35,659 bases of DNA from JBILVQ01 sp044370375 (GCA_044370375.1 JBILVQ010000004.1:1-35659); one strand, 5' to 3'; shown: positions 22,159-31,392, numbered from the stretch's first letter. Notes: generated by a model not told the origin, from the letters alone. A program made the numbers and translations.

Positions 22159-23427
22159 TTAGTTGGATTTATTTTGAGGGTTACCGTTAAACTTTTTCGC
22201 GGGTGATTTGCCCTTGTTGAAATTAGCGCGCTTATTCCCCTTTGTTGCTGCCGGTGCCTGTTTTTTTGAGGGATTATACTCCGGCCCGGGTCCAAAAGAT
22301 TCTGGTTGCGGCAATTTCTCTAGTTCTCTTTCAATTAATTTTTCAATCCTTGAAAACCTGAATTGATCGGTAGGATTGATAAATGTTATGGCTGTTCCGC
22401 TGGCTTTTGCCCTTGCGGTTCTACCAATCCGGTGGATATAGTCTTCAGGATCCGGAGGAACATCGAAGTTGATCACCAAATCAATGCCCTCAACATCAAT
22501 GCCACGCGATAAAACATCGGTGCCAATTAACAATTTCACCTTGCCGCTTCTGAAGTCACGCATAATTTGTTCCCTTTCCACTTGTTCAAGGTCAGAATGA
22601 AAGGCCTGAACCAACTGTCCCTTTTGTTTTAGGACATTGTACAATTTTTTTACCTTCTCTTTGGTGGAGCAAAATAAAATGATGGTTTCAAAATTTTTGT
22701 CCTCCAGAACATGGCTTAACAATCCTATTTTGTTTTCTTCAAAAACATTGTAGGCCTTTTGAATAATATTTTCGGCAGGTTTTGAAATCGAAATACTTAT
22801 TTCTTCAGGTTCCTTTAGAATTTTGTCGGCCAAACTTTTGATTTTTGTCGGCATGGTGGCCGAAAACAATAAGGTTTGTCTGGTTTTCGGAAGGTAACCG
22901 ATAATTTTCATAATATCTTCATGAAATCCCATGTCCAACATTCTGTCGGCTTCATCAAGGATTAAATGTTGTAATTCTGAAAAATCAACATTATAGGAGG
23001 TAAGATGCGCAATTAACCTGCCGGGGGTGGCAATGATAATGTCAGCTCCTTCGGTTAATGCTTTTTTCTGCTGATCCCAGGTTACACCATCACCTCCGCC
23101 ATAAATGGCCCTTGATGAACATCCTGTAAAGTAGGCGAATCCTTCCACTTGCTGATCTATTTGAAGGGCAAGTTCGCGGGTAGGTGCAAGAATGAGTGTA
23201 TTAATTTTAGCCACAGGAGTATTGAGGATTTTCTCTATCACCGGCAACACATAGGCTCCTGTTTTTCCTGTTCCTGTTTGAGCACAGGCAATAATGTCTT
23301 TTCCTGCAAGAATTCTTGGAATTGCTTTTATTTGAATGGGCGTTGGGTTTTGAAAACCCATGGAGTCTAGGCCCTCCTGCAATTCCGCGCAAAATCCGAA
23401 GTCTCTGAAAACGCTTGTTTTATCCAA
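22159..23427 (-). CDS. rhlE: RhlE-type DEAD-box RNA helicase (TTG start)
   Basis: A 422-residue superfamily 2 RNA helicase acting on structured RNA in ribosome assembly or decay. It contains the Q motif (F-R-D-F-G-F...P-T-P-I-Q), A-Q-T-G-T-G-K-T (49-56), P-T-R-E-L-A, T-P-G-R, D-E-A-D, S-A-T and H-R-I-G-R-T-A-R, then a Lys/Asn-rich tail (K-G-N-K-R-A-N-F-N-K-G). The start must be TTG at 23427. The first in-frame ATG (23361) would cut into the Q-motif region, and an in-frame stop lies at 23434-23436. AAAGGA stands ten bases upstream of the TTG. It is downstream of mfd on the same strand. The subfamily (RhlE rather than CsdA/DbpA) is my best guess from the short tail. Confidence 0.88.
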   Translation of the reverse strand: MDKTSVFRDFGFCAELQEGLDSMGFQNPTPIQIKAIPRILAGKDIIACAQTGTGKTGAYVLPVIEKILNTPVAKINTLILAPTRELALQIDQQVEGFAYFTGCSSRAIYGGGDGVTWDQQKKALTEGADIIIATPGRLIAHLTSYNVDFSELQHLILDEADRMLDMGFHEDIMKIIGYLPKTRQTLLFSATMPTKIKSLADKILKEPEEISISISKPAENIIQKAYNVFEENKIGLLSHVLEDKNFETIILFCSTKEKVKKLYNVLKQKGQLVQAFHSDLEQVEREQIMRDFRSGKVKLLIGTDVLSRGIDVEGIDLVINFDVPPDPEDYIHRIGRTARAKASGTAITFINPTDQFRFSRIEKLIERELEKLPQPESFGPGPEYNPSKKQAPAATKGNKRANFNKGKSPAKKFNGNPQNKSN

Positions 23428-23433
23428 TTTTTG

Positions 23434-23499
23434 TTAGTCCTTTAGTTTTTTGATGGCTGTTCGGGAAGGTTTCTATAAAACCCTTCGAGCTTGGCCATG
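23434..23499 (-). CDS. Candidate 21-codon leader ORF before rhlE
   Basis: ATG at 23499, a 21-residue peptide beginning MAKLEGFYRNLPETAIKKLKD, and a TAA stop at 23434-23436, only six bases before the rhlE TTG. It is in the same frame as rhlE. The ATG sits in the palindrome TTGGCCATGGCCAA. Translation could couple to rhlE. It is short and unconfirmed and could be chance. Confidence 0.25.
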
Positions 23500-23505
23500 G
23501 CCAAT
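23492..23505. repeat. 14-base perfect palindrome between mfd and rhlE
   Basis: TTGGCCATGGCCAA equals its own reverse complement. It lies 24 bases past the mfd stop and contains the start codon of the candidate leader ORF. It may be an operator or just chance. There is no loop and no T tail, so it is not a terminator. Confidence 0.4.
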
Positions 23506-23529
23506 TATTTCGGTAAAGTTAAGATAATC

Positions 23530-26500
23530 CTATGATTCAATGGAAATTGAGTTGGTCTCTTGTTTTAATTTCGAAAGAATCAGATGGGTTTGTGCAATGG
23601 CCTGATCAATGGTTCTAACACCATCCATGATAAGGGTAAGTTTTTTTTGACTGGTTTCTTTCAATCGGTATTGGGAGGGCTGGTGTTTTACCAAATCAAT
23701 AATTTTTCCGAAATTATACGATTCATAAAAAGGAGCGTCTGCTTTGCTTGGAAAATAACCCACCATTTTTCCATTCTTCAAGAGTATTTTTTCGAAGCCA
23801 ACTTCAATGGCTTTCCATCGCAAGCGGATGGCATTAATGAGGTCTTTGGCCGGAACGGGAACCGGTCCAAACCTGTCGGTTAGGTTTTTTTCAAATGCAA
23901 TCAACTGCTCTTCTGTTTCTGATTCGTCCAATTCTCGATACAGGTTTAATCTTTCTGCGATTTGATATACATAATCATCAGGCAAAAGAATTTCTAAATC
24001 TGTATCAATCTGGCAATCTTGTACCCAATTAAAGCCATGCACTCCCTTGAAAGCATTGGATCTGCTGAGGTTTGCCTGATGTTGATAAACATCTTTAAAA
24101 TCACTCGTCTTTAATTCCTCAATGGCTTCATTCAGGATTTTCATATACATTTCAAATCCTATTTCTGCAATGAAACCACTCTGTTCTCCTCCCAAAAGAT
24201 TCCCTGCACCTCTGATATCGAGATCCCGCATGGCAATGTTAAAACCACTGCCTAATCCAGAAAATTCTTCAATGGCCTTTAATCTTTTTCTTGCTTCCGT
24301 TGTAAGGGTGGATAGTGGTGGAGCCAATAAATAACAAAAAGCTTTTTTGTTGCTCCGGCCAACCCTTCCTCGCATTTGATGAAGGTCGCTTAACCCAAAA
24401 AGATGTGCCTGATTAATCAAAATCGTATTTGCATTAGCAATATCAAGCCCTGATTCAATTATCGTTGTTGCAACCAATACATCATAAATACCATTGATAA
24501 AATCAACCAGGATTTTTTCCAACACTTCACCTTCCATTTGTCCGTGTCCAACGGCAACTTTGGCATCCGGACACAAACGTTGTATCATTCCCGAAACTTC
24601 TTTGATGTTTTGTACTTTGTTGTGTACAAAGAAAACCTGTCCTCCACGCGATATTTCATAAGAAATGGAATCTCTGATCAATTCTTCATTGAAAACATGA
24701 ACCTCGGTTTGCACTGGAAACCGATTGGGTGGAGGGGTGGTGATTACACTCAAGTCACGGGCTCCCATCATGCTAAACTGCAGTGTTCTAGGAATAGGAG
24801 TGGCCGTTAAAGTAAGCGTGTCAACATTGGTTCGAATGGTTTTTAATTTTTCCTTGGCAGCAACACCAAATTTTTGTTCTTCATCAATAACCATTAATCC
24901 AAGGTCCTTAAATTTTATGTCTTTCCCAATCAAACGATGGGTACCAATAATGATATCAATTTTTCCTTCCTTTAATTTTTCAATGGTTTCTTTTTGCTCT
25001 TTCGCAGTTTTGAAGCGGTTAATATAATCTATGTTGCATGGAAAATCTTTTAGCCTTTCACTGAATGTTTTGTAATGCTGCAATGCAAGAATGGTGGTAG
25101 GAACTAATACAGCCACTTGCTTGCTATCGCAAACCGCTTTGAATGAGGCACGGATGGCCACCTCTGTTTTGCCAAATCCAACATCGCCACACACCAGCCT
25201 GTCCATTGGCCAAGGTGCTTCCATATCCTTTTTTACTGCTGCCGTTGATGTTATTTGGTCAGGGGTGTCTTCATAAATAAAGGAAGCCTCCAACTCTGTT
25301 TGAAGGTAAGAGTCTTGCGAAAATTCAAAGCCCTTGGTAACTTTTCTTTTTGCATACAATTGAATCAAATCGAAAGCTATTTCCTTTACTTTCTTTTTGG
25401 TTCGTTCTTTTAAAGTGTTCCATGTATTGGTGCCCAGTTTATTTAATTTGGGCACACTGCCTTCCTGTCCGGAATATTTGGAAATTCTGTGAAGTGAGTG
25501 AATACTGACGTATAAAATATCGTTGTCTTTATAAATCAATCGGATGGATTCTTGTACTTTTTCGTTTACTACAATTTTTTCCAAACCATCAAACCTTCCA
25601 ATGCCGTGATCAATATGTGCAATGAAATCACCCTGTTGGAGGCTTTGTAATTCTTTAAGGGTTAGCGCCTCTGATTTTTTTAAATGTTGGTCTTTAAGTT
25701 TAAAACGGTGGTAACGGTTGAATAATTGATGGTCTGTATAAAAAGCAATTTTGTTTTCTGTATCAATAAAGCCCTCATGAAGAGGAAACAAAACCGTAAA
25801 GACTTCTTCTTGACTAAATTTTTTTCCTTGTCTTGAAGTGATATCCTCAATGATAGAGAAAATTCTCTCAGCCTGTTTTTGGGTGTCGGCAAACAGGATG
25901 TTTTTATACCCTGCTTTGATATTTTCTTTTAATCTCTCGATAAACAATTCAAAGTTTTTATTGAAGCTTGGTTGGGGCTGAAATTCAAATTGAACTACGG
26001 GGCCGTTCAAATTGTTTTTTTGTGCATTGAATTCAATCCTTCTGAAAGAACCAATTTTGTTTTCCCATTCATTTCGGTTAACGAACAACTCAGATGGAGA
26101 CAGTGGTTTAATCAGACTGTCTTTTTTTGACTGATATGCCTCTTCGGCAAGCGTAAAGTAATGGTGAATTTGTTCTGCACATCCATCTTCATTAAAAGTC
26201 CAAAGGATGGTATTTTCAGGCAACGAATCCAAAAAACTTTCTCTTGACTCTATCAATAACCTTTCATTGATATTGGGAATGATTTGAATAAACTGAAAGG
26301 GTGCAATAGAGAGTTGATTCGTGATGTCAAAAGTTCTGAGTGATTCTACCTCATCATCAAAAAGTTCAATCCTGAAGGGATAATCGTTTGAAAAAGAAAA
26401 AACATCTATAATTCCTCCGCGTATGGAAAATTCACCGGGCTGCATTACAAAATCAACCCGCTCGAAATCATATTCATGTAGGAATTGAACCAGGAAATCA

Positions 26501-26958
26501 ATCGAAAGTTTTTCCCCTTTGTGAATTTCGAAGGTGTTGTTTTTAAGGTGTTGTTGGGTTACAACTTTTTCGAATAATGCCTGCGGATAGGTGATAATAA
26601 CCATCGATTCTTTCGGCTTGCTGAGGTAATTCAATGCCTCACTGCGAAATAAAATATTGGAATTTTCAACCAGCTCGGGGTCGTAGGGTTTTTTATAGGA
26701 GGAAGGAAAAAAAAGTGCCTGGTTTTTACCAATTAAATTTTCCAGGTCGTTGAGGAAATAGGCAGCCTCTTCTTTTTCGGGTAAAATGAAAAGGTGATTA
26801 CCCTTTAGCGCATCGAGCGTAGATGCAGCAATAAATGATAGCGCTGAACCTGCCAAACCCCTGAGAGAGATTAAACCATTGTTCTTCTCCTTCAGCAGGT
26901 TTTCAATGGCTCTTACTTTTTTGTTGGCTGGAAAGAGGCTATTGATTTTCGTTGTCAC
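23530..26958 (-). CDS. mfd: Transcription-repair coupling factor Mfd
   Basis: An approximately 1142-residue helicase that displaces RNA polymerase stalled at DNA damage and recruits UvrA. It has the UvrB-like N-terminal region, the RNA-polymerase-interaction (CarD-like) segment F-I-A-H-I-D-H-G-I-G-R-F-D-G-L-E-K-I, then V-C-G-D-V-G-F-G-K-T, D-E-E-Q-K-F-G-V, T-A-T-P-I-P-R-T-L, and Q-M-R-G-R-V-G-R-S. The frame opens at GTG 26997, giving 1155 residues. A perfect TACCTTTG box lies at 26965-26972 inside those first codons, six bases before an in-frame GTG at 26958, so I place the start at 26958 (inference). It follows fbp by 66 bases on the same strand and has rhlE downstream. Confidence 0.95.
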   Translation of the reverse strand: MTTKINSLFPANKKVRAIENLLKEKNNGLISLRGLAGSALSFIAASTLDALKGNHLFILPEKEEAAYFLNDLENLIGKNQALFFPSSYKKPYDPELVENSNILFRSEALNYLSKPKESMVIITYPQALFEKVVTQQHLKNNTFEIHKGEKLSIDFLVQFLHEYDFERVDFVMQPGEFSIRGGIIDVFSFSNDYPFRIELFDDEVESLRTFDITNQLSIAPFQFIQIIPNINERLLIESRESFLDSLPENTILWTFNEDGCAEQIHHYFTLAEEAYQSKKDSLIKPLSPSELFVNRNEWENKIGSFRRIEFNAQKNNLNGPVVQFEFQPQPSFNKNFELFIERLKENIKAGYKNILFADTQKQAERIFSIIEDITSRQGKKFSQEEVFTVLFPLHEGFIDTENKIAFYTDHQLFNRYHRFKLKDQHLKKSEALTLKELQSLQQGDFIAHIDHGIGRFDGLEKIVVNEKVQESIRLIYKDNDILYVSIHSLHRISKYSGQEGSVPKLNKLGTNTWNTLKERTKKKVKEIAFDLIQLYAKRKVTKGFEFSQDSYLQTELEASFIYEDTPDQITSTAAVKKDMEAPWPMDRLVCGDVGFGKTEVAIRASFKAVCDSKQVAVLVPTTILALQHYKTFSERLKDFPCNIDYINRFKTAKEQKETIEKLKEGKIDIIIGTHRLIGKDIKFKDLGLMVIDEEQKFGVAAKEKLKTIRTNVDTLTLTATPIPRTLQFSMMGARDLSVITTPPPNRFPVQTEVHVFNEELIRDSISYEISRGGQVFFVHNKVQNIKEVSGMIQRLCPDAKVAVGHGQMEGEVLEKILVDFINGIYDVLVATTIIESGLDIANANTILINQAHLFGLSDLHQMRGRVGRSNKKAFCYLLAPPLSTLTTEARKRLKAIEEFSGLGSGFNIAMRDLDIRGAGNLLGGEQSGFIAEIGFEMYMKILNEAIEELKTSDFKDVYQHQANLSRSNAFKGVHGFNWVQDCQIDTDLEILLPDDYVYQIAERLNLYRELDESETEEQLIAFEKNLTDRFGPVPVPAKDLINAIRLRWKAIEVGFEKILLKNGKMVGYFPSKADAPFYESYNFGKIIDLVKHQPSQYRLKETSQKKLTLIMDGVRTIDQAIAQTHLILSKLKQETNSISIES

Positions 26959-26964
26959 TGTTGG

Positions 26965-26972
26965 CAAAGGTA
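26965..26972 (-). promoter_or_regulatory. -7 box TACCTTTG before mfd
   Basis: Perfect TAnnTTTG on the minus strand, six bases before the proposed GTG start at 26958. It is located inside the longest mfd frame, so it argues for the shorter start. No -33 TTG at good spacing. Confidence 0.5.
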
Positions 26973-27024
26973 GGGCAAAGTGGTGATTAATCGACACACT
27001 TTTTTACCCCCTGCGGATAAAAGT

Positions 27025-28044
27025 TTACACGAGGGTTTCGGCCATCATTTGCTCAGCTTTTTCAACCATTTTCAGCGAACCAATAAACAGGGGAACCCGC
27101 TGATGAATATCTTTGGGTTCAATTTCAAGGATTCTGTTTTTTCCGTCAGTTGCTTTCCCGCCTGCTTGCTCAACAATCAGGGCCAGTGGGTTGCATTCAT
27201 ATAACAACCTTAATTTTCCGTTAGGCGACTTAAAGGTAGGAGGATAAATGTAAACACCTCCCTTAATAAGGTTACGGTGAAAATCAGCTACCAAAGAACC
27301 AATGTAACGCAGCGTGTAGGGTCTGTTGCTGCTTTTGTCCAACTCCTGACAATACTTAATGTACTCTTTTACCCCTGGCGGAAAATGAACAAAATTGCCT
27401 TGGTTGATAGAGTAGATTTCTCCCTCATGTGGTGCTTTCATATTGGGGTGCGAAAGACAAAACTCACCAATAGATGGGTCTAGGGTAAAGCCATTGACTC
27501 CTCTTCCGGTGGTATATACCAGCATGGTAGAGGAGCCGTAAATAATATATCCTGCTGCAACCTGCTCAGTTCCTTTTTGCATAAAATCTTCTACCTGTCC
27601 GGGACCCGATAAGGGGCTAACCCTTCGGTAAATAGAAAAAATAGTTCCGATGGATACATTCACATCAATGTTGGATGAACCATCCAGCGGATCAATACAC
27701 ACTACATATTTGGCATTTTTGGAAACATTATTGTTGATGAGAATAATCTCCTCGTTTTCCTCAGAGGCAATTGCACATACTTCGCCACCATTCGAAAGCG
27801 CAGAAATAAATTGCTCGTTGGCGAAAACATCAAGTTTTTTTACTTCTTCACCCTGAACATTGGTTTCACCCATTTCTCCAAGAATATCTACCAATCCGGC
27901 TTTGCTGACTTCACGATTTACAATTTTGGCCGCAATACCAATATCCCGTAATAGTCTTGATAGCTCACCTTTTGAATAAGGAAACTCTGCCTGTTTGGCA
28001 ATAATAAACTGGCCTAATGTGGTAACTCCTTTTTTTGCTGACAT
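27025..28044 (-). CDS. fbp: Class 1 fructose-1,6-bisphosphatase
   Basis: A 339-residue gluconeogenic phosphatase converting fructose 1,6-bisphosphate to fructose 6-phosphate. The metal-binding I-D-P-L-D-G-S-S-N-I-D is at 117-127, with A-S-E-E-N-E-E upstream (about 93-99), G-S-S-T-M-L-V-Y, and the substrate region R-Y-I-G-S-L-V-A-D-F-H-R and P-N-G-K-L-R-L-L-Y-E-C-N-P. Length is typical. The ATG is at 28044. It is divergent from the GNAT-lysC genes across about 180 bases. A possible TATTTTG box lies about 50 bases upstream of its start. Confidence 0.96.
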   Translation of the reverse strand: MSAKKGVTTLGQFIIAKQAEFPYSKGELSRLLRDIGIAAKIVNREVSKAGLVDILGEMGETNVQGEEVKKLDVFANEQFISALSNGGEVCAIASEENEEIILINNNVSKNAKYVVCIDPLDGSSNIDVNVSIGTIFSIYRRVSPLSGPGQVEDFMQKGTEQVAAGYIIYGSSTMLVYTTGRGVNGFTLDPSIGEFCLSHPNMKAPHEGEIYSINQGNFVHFPPGVKEYIKYCQELDKSSNRPYTLRYIGSLVADFHRNLIKGGVYIYPPTFKSPNGKLRLLYECNPLALIVEQAGGKATDGKNRILEIEPKDIHQRVPLFIGSLKMVEKAEQMMAETLV

Positions 28045-28205
28045 TGATTTTTACTGCTAAATTGCTGCCAATATCGGAATTTTCCCTGAATTTTCCCCAA
28101 AATAAGGACGTGTTTCAAACCGTTTTCGGGTTCAATGAATCACTTTTTTCAAAATCATGGCCGGCTTGTTTTTGCATCCCGTTTTTTTCTTCAATTACTT
28201 TCCGT

Positions 28206-28212
28206 TATTTTG
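28206..28212 (+). promoter_or_regulatory. Possible -7 box TATTTTG for the GNAT-lysC operon
   Basis: TATTTTG (TA-n-TTTG, one base short of consensus), eleven bases before the ATG at 28224. No good -33 element. Confidence 0.35.
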
Positions 28213-28223
28213 ACTTAAAAAAA

Positions 28224-28697
28224 ATGGATACCACTGTACAAATCAGAAATGCCGTTGCCTCGGATGTTCCATCAATTCTTGGTTTAATTAAGGAGTTGGC
28301 TGATTTTGAAAAGGCAGCCAATCAGGTTGAAGTTACAGAAAGCGAGTTGTTGAAGGATGGATTTGGTGAAGCACCTTCCTTTTTTTGTTTGGTGGCCACC
28401 CACGAAAACAGGATAGTGGGAATGGTTCTTTTTTTCTTTAAGTACTCAACCTGGAAAGGAAAAACTCTTTATTTGGACGACATCATTGTTACCAACGATT
28501 TCAGGAGAATGGGAATAGGTCAGAAACTATTTGATAGGGTGGTTGATTTTGCGGCAACGCATCAACTACGCAGGTTAGAATGGCAAGTTTTGGAATGGAA
28601 TCAGCCGGCCATCGATTTTTACAAAAAGAACAAAGCAAATTTTGATGATGAATGGATTAATTGCAAATTAACCAATCATGATTATTTAGCGATTTAA
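28224..28697 (+). CDS. GNAT-family N-acetyltransferase
   Basis: A 157-residue GNAT protein transferring acetyl from acetyl-CoA to an unknown amine, possibly a polyamine. The start at ATG 28224 (M-D-T-T-V-Q-I-R-N-A) is preferred; the open frame upstream to 28035 overlaps the fbp start and lacks GNAT-like sequence. It has the A motif around D-D-I-I-V-T-N-D-F-R-R-M-G-I-G-Q-K-L-F (about 86-104) and the B motif L-E-W-Q-V-L-E-W-N-Q-P-A-I-D-F-Y-K-K. It resembles spermidine/spermine acetyltransferase-like proteins. It ends 14 bases before lysC, so it is probably co-transcribed. Confidence 0.88.
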   Translation: MDTTVQIRNAVASDVPSILGLIKELADFEKAANQVEVTESELLKDGFGEAPSFFCLVATHENRIVGMVLFFFKYSTWKGKTLYLDDIIVTNDFRRMGIGQKLFDRVVDFAATHQLRRLEWQVLEWNQPAIDFYKKNKANFDDEWINCKLTNHDYLAI

Positions 28698-28711
28698 ATT
28701 AACCCGATTTT

Positions 28712-29992
28712 ATGTTGGTTTTCAAATTTGGAGGTGCCTCGGTCAAGAACGCACATGCAGTAAGAAATGTGGCTCACATTTTAAATCAATATGCCAATGA
28801 AGATTTATTGGTTGTAGTTTCTGCCATGGGCAAAACTACCAATGCATTTGAAGCCTTGGTAAAAGCTTACTTCCATGACCGCAATTCTTGCGAGGTCTTG
28901 TTGCAGAACATCCGCGGATATCATGAAGAAATAATGTCTGATCTTTTTGCTGATCCCAATGCTTTAGTTTGGCAGGAGGTAAACAATTTATTGGTTGAGG
29001 CAGAATGGATGCTTGAAGAAGAAATGAACCATGGTTACAGCCATACCTATGACCAAATTGTTTCGCTTGGTGAGTTAATTTCTACCACCATCATTGCACA
29101 TTTTTTGAATGAGCAGAATTTTGCTATTCAATGGTTAGATGCTAGAAATTTTATTTTAACCGATAACCATTACCGCGAGGCAAAAGTAGATTGGCAGGCC
29201 AGTGAATCAGCTTTTGAAAGGACAATGAAAAACGTGCCCAGGACGGAAGGAAAATTGAGGGTAATAACCCAGGGATTTATTGGTTGCACATCTGAGAATT
29301 TTACAACCACTTTGGGTAGAGAAGGAAGCGATTATACCGCTGCTATTTTAGCTTATTTGAGTAATGCAGAGGAGGTTTCAATTTGGAAAGATGTTGCGGG
29401 AGTTTTAAGTGCTGATCCTAGAAAATTTCCTGATGCTGTGTTGATTCCAAATATGTCCTACCACGATGCAGTTGAATTGACCTACTATGGGGCAACGATT
29501 ATTCATCCCAAAACCATTAAACCTTTGCAGAATAAACAAATTCCGCTCAGGGTAAAATCTTTCGAAAACCCCGAAGCTCCCGGAACACTTATTCACAATC
29601 ATGCCGAGAATGTTCATTTGCCTTGTATCATTCACAAAAGCAATCAATTACTAGTGAGTTTGTCGGTGAAGGATTTTTCATTCATTGCTGAAGAGCATTT
29701 GAGTGATATTTTCAAGATTTTCTCAGACCATAATGTGCGTCTAAATTTGATGCAATTGTCGGCCCTAAGTTTTTCAGTGTGCATCGATTGGGATGAAATG
29801 AAAACCAATCAGGTGCTAGATAGATTGAAAGTGGATTTTAAAGTTCTCTTTAATGCAGGATTAGATTTGTTTACCATTCGGCACTATGATGCGGAGTCGA
29901 TCAAAAAACTTTCTGAAGGAAGAAAAATTATTTTGGAGCAACGAAGCCGGCAAACCATTCAATTGGTGGCATTGGCTTCAAATTCTGATTAA
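28712..29992 (+). CDS. lysC: Aspartate kinase
   Basis: A 426-residue monofunctional aspartokinase, first step of the lysine, threonine and methionine pathway. It begins M-L-V-F-K-F-G-G-A-S-V (K5). The catalytic region includes T-T-L-G-R-E-G-S-D-Y-T-A-A, W-K-D-V-A-G-V-L-S-A-D-P-R and the Y-Y-G-A-T-I-I-H-P-K-T block. Residues about 315-426 carry two degenerate ACT-like regulatory domains. No homoserine dehydrogenase domain is fused. The start is ATG 28712. It is followed seven bases later by a GT-C-like membrane protein gene with no obvious role in amino-acid synthesis. Confidence 0.94.
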   Translation: MLVFKFGGASVKNAHAVRNVAHILNQYANEDLLVVVSAMGKTTNAFEALVKAYFHDRNSCEVLLQNIRGYHEEIMSDLFADPNALVWQEVNNLLVEAEWMLEEEMNHGYSHTYDQIVSLGELISTTIIAHFLNEQNFAIQWLDARNFILTDNHYREAKVDWQASESAFERTMKNVPRTEGKLRVITQGFIGCTSENFTTTLGREGSDYTAAILAYLSNAEEVSIWKDVAGVLSADPRKFPDAVLIPNMSYHDAVELTYYGATIIHPKTIKPLQNKQIPLRVKSFENPEAPGTLIHNHAENVHLPCIIHKSNQLLVSLSVKDFSFIAEEHLSDIFKIFSDHNVRLNLMQLSALSFSVCIDWDEMKTNQVLDRLKVDFKVLFNAGLDLFTIRHYDAESIKKLSEGRKIILEQRSRQTIQLVALASNSD

Positions 29993-29999
29993 TGTTCTC

Positions 30000-31373
30000 A
30001 TGTCGCAAAACGTAAAATTATTTTTAGGCTGCCTACTTGTATTAATTTCCCGCTTGCCATTTTTGAATGCAGGCTTTGGCGTGGAAGAGGATTCTTGGGG
30101 AATTGCTGTTGCTGCTCTAAATACCCGCGAAACCGGTGTATTTGAGGCATCAAGATTGCCTGGCCATCCCTTTAATGAAATGTTTTATGTTGCCATGTGG
30201 GGTCTAAGTTCTTGGTGGTTCAATTTTTCTTCTGCCCTCATGTCTGTTTTGCTTTTCTTTTTCTCTGCAAAAGTGCTGCTTCATTTTAATTTGAAGAATG
30301 CAATTTTGTCAGCACTGGCTGTGGTATTTGTGCCGGTGGTTTTTATCAATAGTACCTGTACTGTTGATTATTTATGGAGTGTTGCCTTGATGGTTGGTTC
30401 GTTTTATTTTTTGCTGAGTAAGAATTGGCCAATTAGTGTTTTATTCTTTTCCATGAGTGTGGGATGCCGACTGACCAATGGTGTTTTTATTGTTCCTTTC
30501 CTTTGGTTTTTTCGCGAAGAAATCATGCTCCTTTCGGTACAAAGGAGGTTGGCATTGCTTTTTTCTTGCGGGTTGCTCTGTCTTCTTTGGTATTTGCCGG
30601 TTATTAACGTTTATGGCCCAGGTTTTTTTACCTACTCTGATCAGTTTCCTTATCCCTCATGGTTTAAAATTGGTTATAAGGCAACGCTGGGTGTTTGGGG
30701 CACACTGGGGTGCATGGCATTGTTGATGGCTGGGTGGTTTCTTTTCTCTTCCGGTTGGCGGAAACGTTTGCAGAATCCCTATGCTCAAATGACACTCATT
30801 TTATGTGCTTTGTTTGCTTTGCAATATTTTATGTTGCCGCAGAAATCGGCTTATTGGATTCAGATAATTCCGTTTGTAATCTTTTTTTTGGCAATGAGTT
30901 TGAACCCTCGACAAGTCCAAATGGTTATGGCAATATTAATTTTTTCTCCCTTTCTTCTTGGCATCAATTTAACCGACCCCTACAGGGGTTCGGAATCCTC
31001 CTCTTTGGCAAGCAAATTTTCAGTGAATGGACAGGAAATTTTTATTGATCCCTTCATCGGACTTATGCAAAGTGACTATTCCAAGAGAATCAGAAAGTTG
31101 GAATATGGAAAAAAAGTATTAGGTTATTTGTCAACAATGAACAAGCCAACCGTTGTAATTTGTGGTTGGTGGTATAATCAACTGCTCATCACGAAATTCG
31201 ATAATCCGATTCCTGATTACGTTGAATTGAAGTTTTATTGCGATGAAAGTTCAATGGCAAAATGGAAAGAAAACGGTGCCCAAATATTTTACCTTCATGA
31301 ACAGGATTTGTATAATGACTTATACGCTAAAATCTCATCTACAAGGCACTTTGCAGAAAGAATTAAAATTTGA
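30000..31373 (+). CDS. Multi-pass membrane protein, GT-C glycosyltransferase-like
   Basis: A 457-residue integral membrane protein with about ten hydrophobic helices and a soluble C-terminal part (about 345-457). Its first loop contains G-V-E-E-D-S-W (residues 27-33), the acidic motif position where GT-C glycosyltransferases (PMT/ArnT/STT3-like) bind the divalent metal and lipid-linked donor. The next loop has R-L-P-G-H-P-F-N-E, another GT-C-like feature. This suggests a mannosyltransferase-like or dolichyl/undecaprenyl-sugar enzyme, but I cannot assign a substrate. The start is ATG 30000, eight bases after the end of lysC; the longer frame to 29886 overlaps lysC. No known glycan-synthesis partner is in the window. 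Confidence 0.65.
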   Translation: MSQNVKLFLGCLLVLISRLPFLNAGFGVEEDSWGIAVAALNTRETGVFEASRLPGHPFNEMFYVAMWGLSSWWFNFSSALMSVLLFFFSAKVLLHFNLKNAILSALAVVFVPVVFINSTCTVDYLWSVALMVGSFYFLLSKNWPISVLFFSMSVGCRLTNGVFIVPFLWFFREEIMLLSVQRRLALLFSCGLLCLLWYLPVINVYGPGFFTYSDQFPYPSWFKIGYKATLGVWGTLGCMALLMAGWFLFSSGWRKRLQNPYAQMTLILCALFALQYFMLPQKSAYWIQIIPFVIFFLAMSLNPRQVQMVMAILIFSPFLLGINLTDPYRGSESSSLASKFSVNGQEIFIDPFIGLMQSDYSKRIRKLEYGKKVLGYLSTMNKPTVVICGWWYNQLLITKFDNPIPDYVELKFYCDESSMAKWKENGAQIFYLHEQDLYNDLYAKISSTRHFAERIKI

Positions 31374-31392
31374 TTAGGAAAAATATTTCACT

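Noticed and set aside
28035..28223. Upstream extension of the GNAT frame
   Set aside because: It overlaps the fbp start, has no GNAT-like sequence, and a better ATG exists at 28224 after a possible -7 box.
29886..29999. Upstream extension of the GT-C-like frame into lysC
   Set aside because: It lies fully inside the lysC end in another frame, and the helix pattern begins at the ATG at 30000.
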